Assembly (NCBI GenBank): GCA_964367095.1
Contig: CAYIXE010000034.1
Coordinates: forward strand, 1 to 9,033
Length of the DNA stretch: 9,033 nt
Direction of reading: 5' to 3'
From: UBA927 sp964367095
GTDB taxonomy: Bacteria > Patescibacteriota > Microgenomatia > UBA10105 > UBA927
The position numbers and the translations under genes are program-made. Of the stretch, positions 6,203-9,033 are shown in pieces (the first letter of the stretch is position 1; each line of letters starts with the position of its first letter). The notes beneath the pieces were generated by a model. The model was given only the letters and a program-made list of their open reading frames with translations. It did not search any database and was not told the origin of the DNA.

Positions 6203-7707
6203 TCAAGTTTCCGACTTGTCGGGGCGGCGCGTAGCGCCGCCCAAGGTTCGCGCGCGTCACCGCGCGCTATTTTGTGGGACAGCGTGAGGTTCGAGCCGAA
6301 GATTTTTTGTGCCAATACCTTTTTGGCGTTTTTGTCTTCACCCCGTGCGATTTGTTCTACTCCTGACGCTTCTTTAACCCATGTCTTCATGGGTTCGAGC
6401 CACGAGGTTTGCGTGTGTTGCAGACGAGTCACGGACTCCTCCAGTGTCTTTTTATCGGAGAGGAATTTTGCTTTACGGTTACGATAGTCGTCCCGATCAA
6501 TATCCTGATCCAAATAGGAATCCAAAAGACGCTGGAGTTTGGTAATAATGACCTTGATCTCCTGTTGTTTGTCTGCAACAAACGCATGGCAGGAGTGGGC
6601 AGCTTCAGTTTTTTCCTCCTCAAGTTTCTCTAACATCTTGGCTGCCCAATCCTGACGCAAAGAAACTGTTTGAATGAGGCCGGAGAGTTGCCGGTCAAGC
6701 TCCTCTTCACGGATGAAGGGCTGGAAACACTTCCGATCCTTGGACTTTTTCGTACAGCGGTAATAGACGTAGGTGGCGTCACGGTTGGTGCCGCGGTAGT
6801 GCTTGGTGTGGAGTTCCGCCGTCACCATCATGCCGCACTCGCCACAACGAAAAAGTCCGGTGTAGAACTTGACCGGCCGTTCCTCGTGCCAGGAGTGACT
6901 TCGTTTCTTCCATACCTCCTGTACAGCGTCAAACAGTTTCTTTGCAACCAGTGGCTCGTGAGTACCTTCGTGGATTTCGCCACCATACCGAAAATGACCA
7001 TAATAAAAAGGATTGGTGAGAATAAGGTACGAAACGCGGTGTTGTTTCCACACTCTGCCGTTTCGGCTGAGAATTCCATGCTTCGCCAAAAAATCAGCTA
7101 TATCCATGATCCGACAGGTGCCGGTGGCAAACATCTCGAATGCCTCCTGAACAACCGGCGCTTTCTTGCGGTCAATGATAATAGTTTTTGTGCGCGGATC
7201 GTTGAGATATCCGGCTGGTGCGACACCCGGCATAATTCCCAATCGCACTTTTTGGCGCAGCCCGCGTTTCGTATTTTCCGACAGCGAATCCACGAAGTAT
7301 TTGCTTTGCCCAAACGCGATCGTCAACATGAATTTTCCTTGTGGCGTGGACTCAAACCAAAACTGGGGAAATTTCAATAACTTAATCTTTCCTGTATCGA
7401 CAAGGTAAATCAATTTTCCACCGTCCACGCTATTGCGCGCAAGTCGATCCGGATGCCATGAAACTATGCCGCTCGCTTCACCGTTTTCAATACGAGAGAT
7501 CATATCGTTAAATATGGGACGACCGGGAATCTTCGCAGATTGTTTCTCCACCAATTCCTCGACTATCGATATATTCTCGCGAGCGGCATATTCACGAAGT
7601 TCAGCAAGTTGGGATTCAATAGATTGCACCTGCACATCCTCTACATCCGTGGACTTGCGCGCATATAGAAAGCATGGGTGCGTGAGATTGGTTTGTTGAA
7701 TACTCAT
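6139..7707 (-). CDS. Large serine recombinase (resolvase/invertase family)
   Basis: 522 aa from ATG 7707. The frame is open 32 codons further to a TTG at 7803, but that part crosses a dyad and does not look like recombinase. Catalytic domain: FLYARKS with nucleophile S19, QSIESQLAELREYA, and GIVSWHPDRLARNS. The recombinase domain follows (APAGYLNDP, YLILTNPFYYGHFRYGGE), then a zinc ribbon (FRCGECG...YYRCTKKSKDRKC), a long coiled coil (EEEKTEAAHS...TLEESVTRLQ) and a conserved end (KIFGSNLTLSHK, ARG.A..PW). It would integrate, excise or invert DNA through a covalent Ser-DNA link. Codons 475-502 are the 87-bp inverted repeat; the last 20 residues (RETKFYLNRSFSPSSRILPS) look frameshifted. It is the first gene of a cassette with PLD and a small protein. 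Confidence 0.93.
   Translation of the reverse strand: MSIQQTNLTHPCFLYARKSTDVEDVQVQSIESQLAELREYAARENISIVEELVEKQSAKIPGRPIFNDMISRIENGEASGIVSWHPDRLARNSVDGGKLIYLVDTGKIKLLKFPQFWFESTPQGKFMLTIAFGQSKYFVDSLSENTKRGLRQKVRLGIMPGVAPAGYLNDPRTKTIIIDRKKAPVVQEAFEMFATGTCRIMDIADFLAKHGILSRNGRVWKQHRVSYLILTNPFYYGHFRYGGEIHEGTHEPLVAKKLFDAVQEVWKKRSHSWHEERPVKFYTGLFRCGECGMMVTAELHTKHYRGTNRDATYVYYRCTKKSKDRKCFQPFIREEELDRQLSGLIQTVSLRQDWAAKMLEKLEEEKTEAAHSCHAFVADKQQEIKVIITKLQRLLDSYLDQDIDRDDYRNRKAKFLSDKKTLEESVTRLQHTQTSWLEPMKTWVKEASGVEQIARGEDKNAKKVLAQKIFGSNLTLSHKIARGDAREPWAALRAAPTSRKLERETKFYLNRSFSPSSRILPS
6201..6287 (-). repeat. 87-bp perfect inverted repeat, copy 1 (recombinase 3' end)
   Basis: Reverse-complement identical over all 87 bases to 7982-8068. 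It codes for the recombinase C-terminal block around ARGDAREPW. It holds three stem-loops: CAAGT-TTCCG-ACTTG, GGCGGCGC-GTA-GCGCCGCC and GCGCGCG-TCAC-CGCGCGC. Outside the block the two copies diverge at once on the outer side, and only patchy similarity remains on the inner side. Confidence 0.95.
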
Positions 7708-7731
7708 ATATGTTAATGAAGGCCGCCCCGG

Positions 7732-7802
7732 TGCAACCAACCTAGATCTCTCTAAATTGTCCGAGACGGCCATCAAAAAAGAGATCTGTTCAGTTGGTTG
7801 CA
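7732..7802. promoter_or_regulatory. Interrupted 18-bp dyad upstream of the recombinase
   Basis: TGCAACCAAC (7732-7741) plus AGATCTCT (7744-7751) mirror AGAGATCT (7780-7787) plus GTTGGTTGCA (7793-7802). The centre contains ccg-aga-cgg. It lies 25-95 bp before the recombinase ATG. It could be an attachment site, a recombinase or regulator binding site, or a 5'-leader hairpin; the sequence cannot decide. Confidence 0.5.
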
Positions 7803-7891
7803 ACTTCTACTATAGCCCTAAGGCTTTGAGATTTTCAAGAGGATCAAAAATAGTCAAACCCTAGCACCCATGCTTTATCGCGTTTGGGCAA

Positions 7892-7924
7892 CCCGCTTCA
7901 TAGCGGGGCATTCACAAATTTGTG
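7892..7924. repeat. Stem-loop plus 12-bp palindrome inside the relic
   Basis: CCCGCT-TCAT-AGCGGG (7892-7907) is followed by the perfect palindrome CACAAATTTGTG (7913-7924). They lie in the one piece of the relic with no similarity to the recombinase, so they mark where the internal deletion was filled or joined. Confidence 0.5.
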
Positions 7925-7981
7925 TTCGCACGGGGGGTCTTTGCGTTCAAAAAGGTATTGCAGCTGTATTCTTCGGCTTAT

Positions 7982-8068
7982 TCACGCTGTCCCACAAAAT
8001 AGCGCGCGGTGACGCGCGCGAACCTTGGGCGGCGCTACGCGCCGCCCCGACAAGTCGGAAACTTGAGC
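7982..8068 (+). repeat. 87-bp perfect inverted repeat, copy 2
   Basis: Identical to 6201-6287 in inverse orientation; the two copies bracket 1694 bp that contain nearly all of the recombinase gene. In this copy the reading frame continues across the outer boundary into a short tail (SRKLE-PLYQTARTYF), whereas copy 1 is out of frame with its tail. Confidence 0.95.
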
Positions 8069-8069
8069 C

Positions 8070-8078
8070 ATTATACCA
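8070..8078 (-). promoter_or_regulatory. Possible extended -10 promoter pointing into the repeat
   Basis: The minus strand reads TGGTATAAT, a perfect extended -10 (TGnTATAAT), just outside the 87-bp repeat. No convincing -35 is present. If used, the transcript would cross the relic and the 7732-7802 dyad and could supply the recombinase with a structured leader of about 350 nt. It also overlaps tail codons of the relic on the other strand, so it may be chance. Confidence 0.3.
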
Positions 8079-8138
8079 AACTGCTCGAACTTACTTTGTA
8101 AAAAACTCCTAACTACAATGATATACCAAATGATCCCG

Positions 8139-8184
8139 TGGCGGCAAGAAAAAAGGGGTAAAGGGGAAAAATGAATTGCCGCCA
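8139..8184. repeat. 9-bp stem with a purine-rich loop
   Basis: TGGCGGCAA (8139-8147) pairs with TTGCCGCCA (8176-8184). The 28-nt loop is almost pure purine and has two GGGG runs. There is no T-tract after either arm, so it is not a standard terminator. Confidence 0.5.
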
Positions 8185-8206
8185 GTCACAACTAAACTGA
8201 CTGCTC

Positions 8207-8309
8207 GTCCCGCCGAAGACGGCGGGACTTCGCTTCTATTTTAATTTCTCTCGTTACTCTCCGCCTCCGCCGAGGCTTCGGCGGACACTGTCGCCCCGCT
8301 TCGCGGGGC
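8207..8309. repeat. Cluster of three GC-rich stem-loops
   Basis: Three perfect hairpins lie in an otherwise AT-rich spacer: GTCCCGCC-GAAGAC-GGCGGGAC (8207-8228), TCCGCCGA-GGCT-TCGGCGGA (8266-8285) and GCCCCGC-TTC-GCGGGGC (8293-8309). They lie beyond the stop of the DUF1828 gene and could slow or end its transcription, though no U-tract follows. They resemble extragenic palindromic repeats. The 8113-8333 spacer holds no credible gene. Confidence 0.6.
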
Positions 8310-8333
8310 TCGTCGGGCGCCAATTTATTAATA

Positions 8334-8975
8334 TTAATTAACAACGAACTCTCGTAAATAATCTTCTTTTTTACTCCATGGAATTCCAAGAACTCCCCAA
8401 TTTTGAAGTGCTGACGTAACGTCTGAAGATACTTCTTTTTCAACATCATTATAGATTACATAATTTCTTGGCTTTTGTTCTCGAACTGCTTCTATATCAC
8501 TAAAAGAAAATAAGGCTGCCATAATTGGATCCCTTTTAGGATTATTAATAGTTTTAATAAGTCGTTCTGGTTTAATTTTTGTTGCTGAAATAAGAAAATC
8601 AATATTATGATCAAAACCTGTTTTACCTGTAATTTTAATATCCTTTGTATAATAAATTTCCTTCAATTTAAAATATTGCTCCACATCTTCTTTAAAGAAT
8701 GAATAGACACTTTCTTGCGATAACGTATACATATCATTAATTGCAAGCATTGCTTGAATAAACGAATGTTTCTTTTGTCCAATATTAGAAGCATTCGCTT
8801 CAACATACACCCTATGCTTGTCATCAACCTTTGCTCCAAAGCCATTAAGCACTGAATGAAATACCATTTGCCGTTTTGGAGTATTTAAGTCAACCCCTGA
8901 CATGATTAAATCCTGAAGAATATAACCATCATCACTCAATAATAACCCTCCATGTGGTTGTTTAATAACATACAA
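8334..8975 (-). CDS. DUF1828/DUF1829 domain protein, N-terminus lost
   Basis: 213 aa from a TTG at 8975; the frame is open to the window edge, but residues before about LQLYVIK look like the end of another element. The DUF1828 part begins mid-domain at LLLSDDGYILQDLIMSGVDL, then TPKRQ, LNGFG and FIQAMLAINDMYTL. DUF1829 follows with FFKEDVEQYF, TGKTGFDHNIDFLIS, NNPKRDP and WSKKEDYLREF. Relatives have a longer N-terminus with a PFLD-like segment before the SDDGY block, so about 20-40 residues are missing here. The function is unknown; I infer an accessory or mobile-region protein. No Shine-Dalgarno lies before the TTG. Most likely it is a 5'-truncated gene. Confidence 0.75.
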   Translation of the reverse strand: MYVIKQPHGGLLLSDDGYILQDLIMSGVDLNTPKRQMVFHSVLNGFGAKVDDKHRVYVEANASNIGQKKHSFIQAMLAINDMYTLSQESVYSFFKEDVEQYFKLKEIYYTKDIKITGKTGFDHNIDFLISATKIKPERLIKTINNPKRDPIMAALFSFSDIEAVREQKPRNYVIYNDVEKEVSSDVTSALQNWGVLGIPWSKKEDYLREFVVN

Positions 8976-8987
8976 TTGTAAATGAAA

Positions 8988-9033
8988 CTCACACGGGCTG
9001 AAGCCCGTGGTTTCTAAGCGGATGCAAGCACAG
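8988..9033. mobile_element. Possible IS200/IS605-type end, runs off the window
   Basis: The hairpin CACGGGC-TGAA-GCCCGTG (8992-9009) lies just where the DUF1828 homology stops, and is followed by GTTTCTAAGCGG. A short GC-rich hairpin close to a gene-breaking junction is the usual look of a subterminal IS200/IS605 end. The transposase, if any, is outside the window, so this is inference; an ordinary hairpin repeat is possible. Confidence 0.4.

Larger units (their letters stand above)
7850..8112 (+). pseudogene. Internally deleted relic of a serine recombinase gene
   Basis: On the plus strand this stretch matches both ends of the facing recombinase. CAAACC..CT..GCACCCATGCTTT (to 7876) matches the N-terminal codons for THPCF, the 13-bp core being perfect. 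After about 50 bp of unrelated DNA, TTCGCACGGGG, CAAAAAGGTATTG and TCTTCGGCT (7925-7977) match the codons for ARGEDK, KKVLA and FG near the C-terminus, in shifting frames. The perfect 87-bp repeat follows, then PLYQTARTYFVKNS and TAA at 8110-8112. Nearly all of the catalytic, zinc and coiled-coil regions are absent. The open frame from ATG 7870 is therefore not an independent gene. Confidence 0.65.

Noticed and set aside
6201..6287. GC hairpins as a rho-independent terminator
   Set aside because: No T-tract follows the stems on either strand, and the sequence encodes the conserved recombinase end.
6670..7380. Plus-strand open frame of 236 codons
   Set aside because: It lies opposite the recombinase and zinc-ribbon coding sequence and arises from the GC-rich codon pattern; no recognisable domain.
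7870..8112. Plus-strand 80-codon frame as a separate gene
   Set aside because: Its DNA is a collage of recombinase 5' and 3' ends with frame changes, so it is best described as a relic.
6126..8127. Direct repeat TGATATACC at 6126-6134 and 8119-8127 as attachment-site cores
   Set aside because: Only 9 bp and AT-rich, at unequal distances (about 67 and 51 bp) from the inverted repeats; chance is a fair explanation without an empty-site comparison.
8192..8449. Minus-strand 85-codon frame with an Arg-rich C-terminus
   Set aside because: It overlaps the 3' end of the DUF1828 gene in another frame and then translates the GC-rich hairpins, which explains the Arg/Pro runs.
1..9033. tRNA or rRNA genes and CRISPR arrays
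   Set aside because: No cloverleaf, rRNA-like stretch or regularly spaced short direct repeats were seen on reading both strands.

Overview
The window is a mobile, mosaic accessory region from a bacterium. Gene content points tentatively to a Candidate Phyla Radiation (Patescibacteria) genome: a DUF2779 nuclease-like protein, a CPR-style large serine recombinase, several apparently leaderless genes, and hairpin-rich spacers. TGA is used as an ordinary stop. The assignment is inference. Base composition changes sharply: the genes at about 2.8-5.3 kb and 8.3-9.0 kb are AT-rich, while the serine recombinase, the IS and the intergenic hairpins are more GC-rich.

Layout: (1) 1-1163, minus strand: 5' part of a DUF2779 protein (PD-(D/E)XK-like nuclease, Cys cluster, DEDD-exonuclease-like domain) that runs off the left edge; it is open but has no stop in the window. 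(2) 1214-3886, minus: an uncharacterised 508-aa gene split by a complete IS3-family element (1668-2810, TG...CA ends, 3-bp GAA target duplication). Removing the IS and one GAA restores one uninterrupted frame. (3) 3992-5367, plus: a protein with four CxxC pairs followed by a small XRE-type helix-turn-helix protein. (4) 5357-7707, minus: probable operon of a serine recombinase, a single-HKD phospholipase D-like protein and a small unknown protein. (5) 7850-8112, plus: a decayed, internally deleted relic of the same recombinase type facing the intact gene; both share a perfect 87-bp inverted repeat that encodes the conserved C-terminus. (6) 8113-8333: non-coding, with four strong stem-loops. (7) 8334-8975, minus: a DUF1828/DUF1829 protein whose N-terminus is missing at a junction that looks like an IS200/IS605-type end running off the right edge.

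The most interesting structure is the recombinase between inverted copies of its own 3' end. An inversion across the 87-bp repeats would swap its C-terminal tail. In the present orientation the tail is out of frame with a homologous-looking tail that overlaps the PLD start codon. In the inverted orientation it would be in frame with a short tail of the same pattern (EPL..T...YF.K). Several genes carry a TATAAT-like -10 box only 6-7 nt before ATG, suggesting leaderless transcripts.
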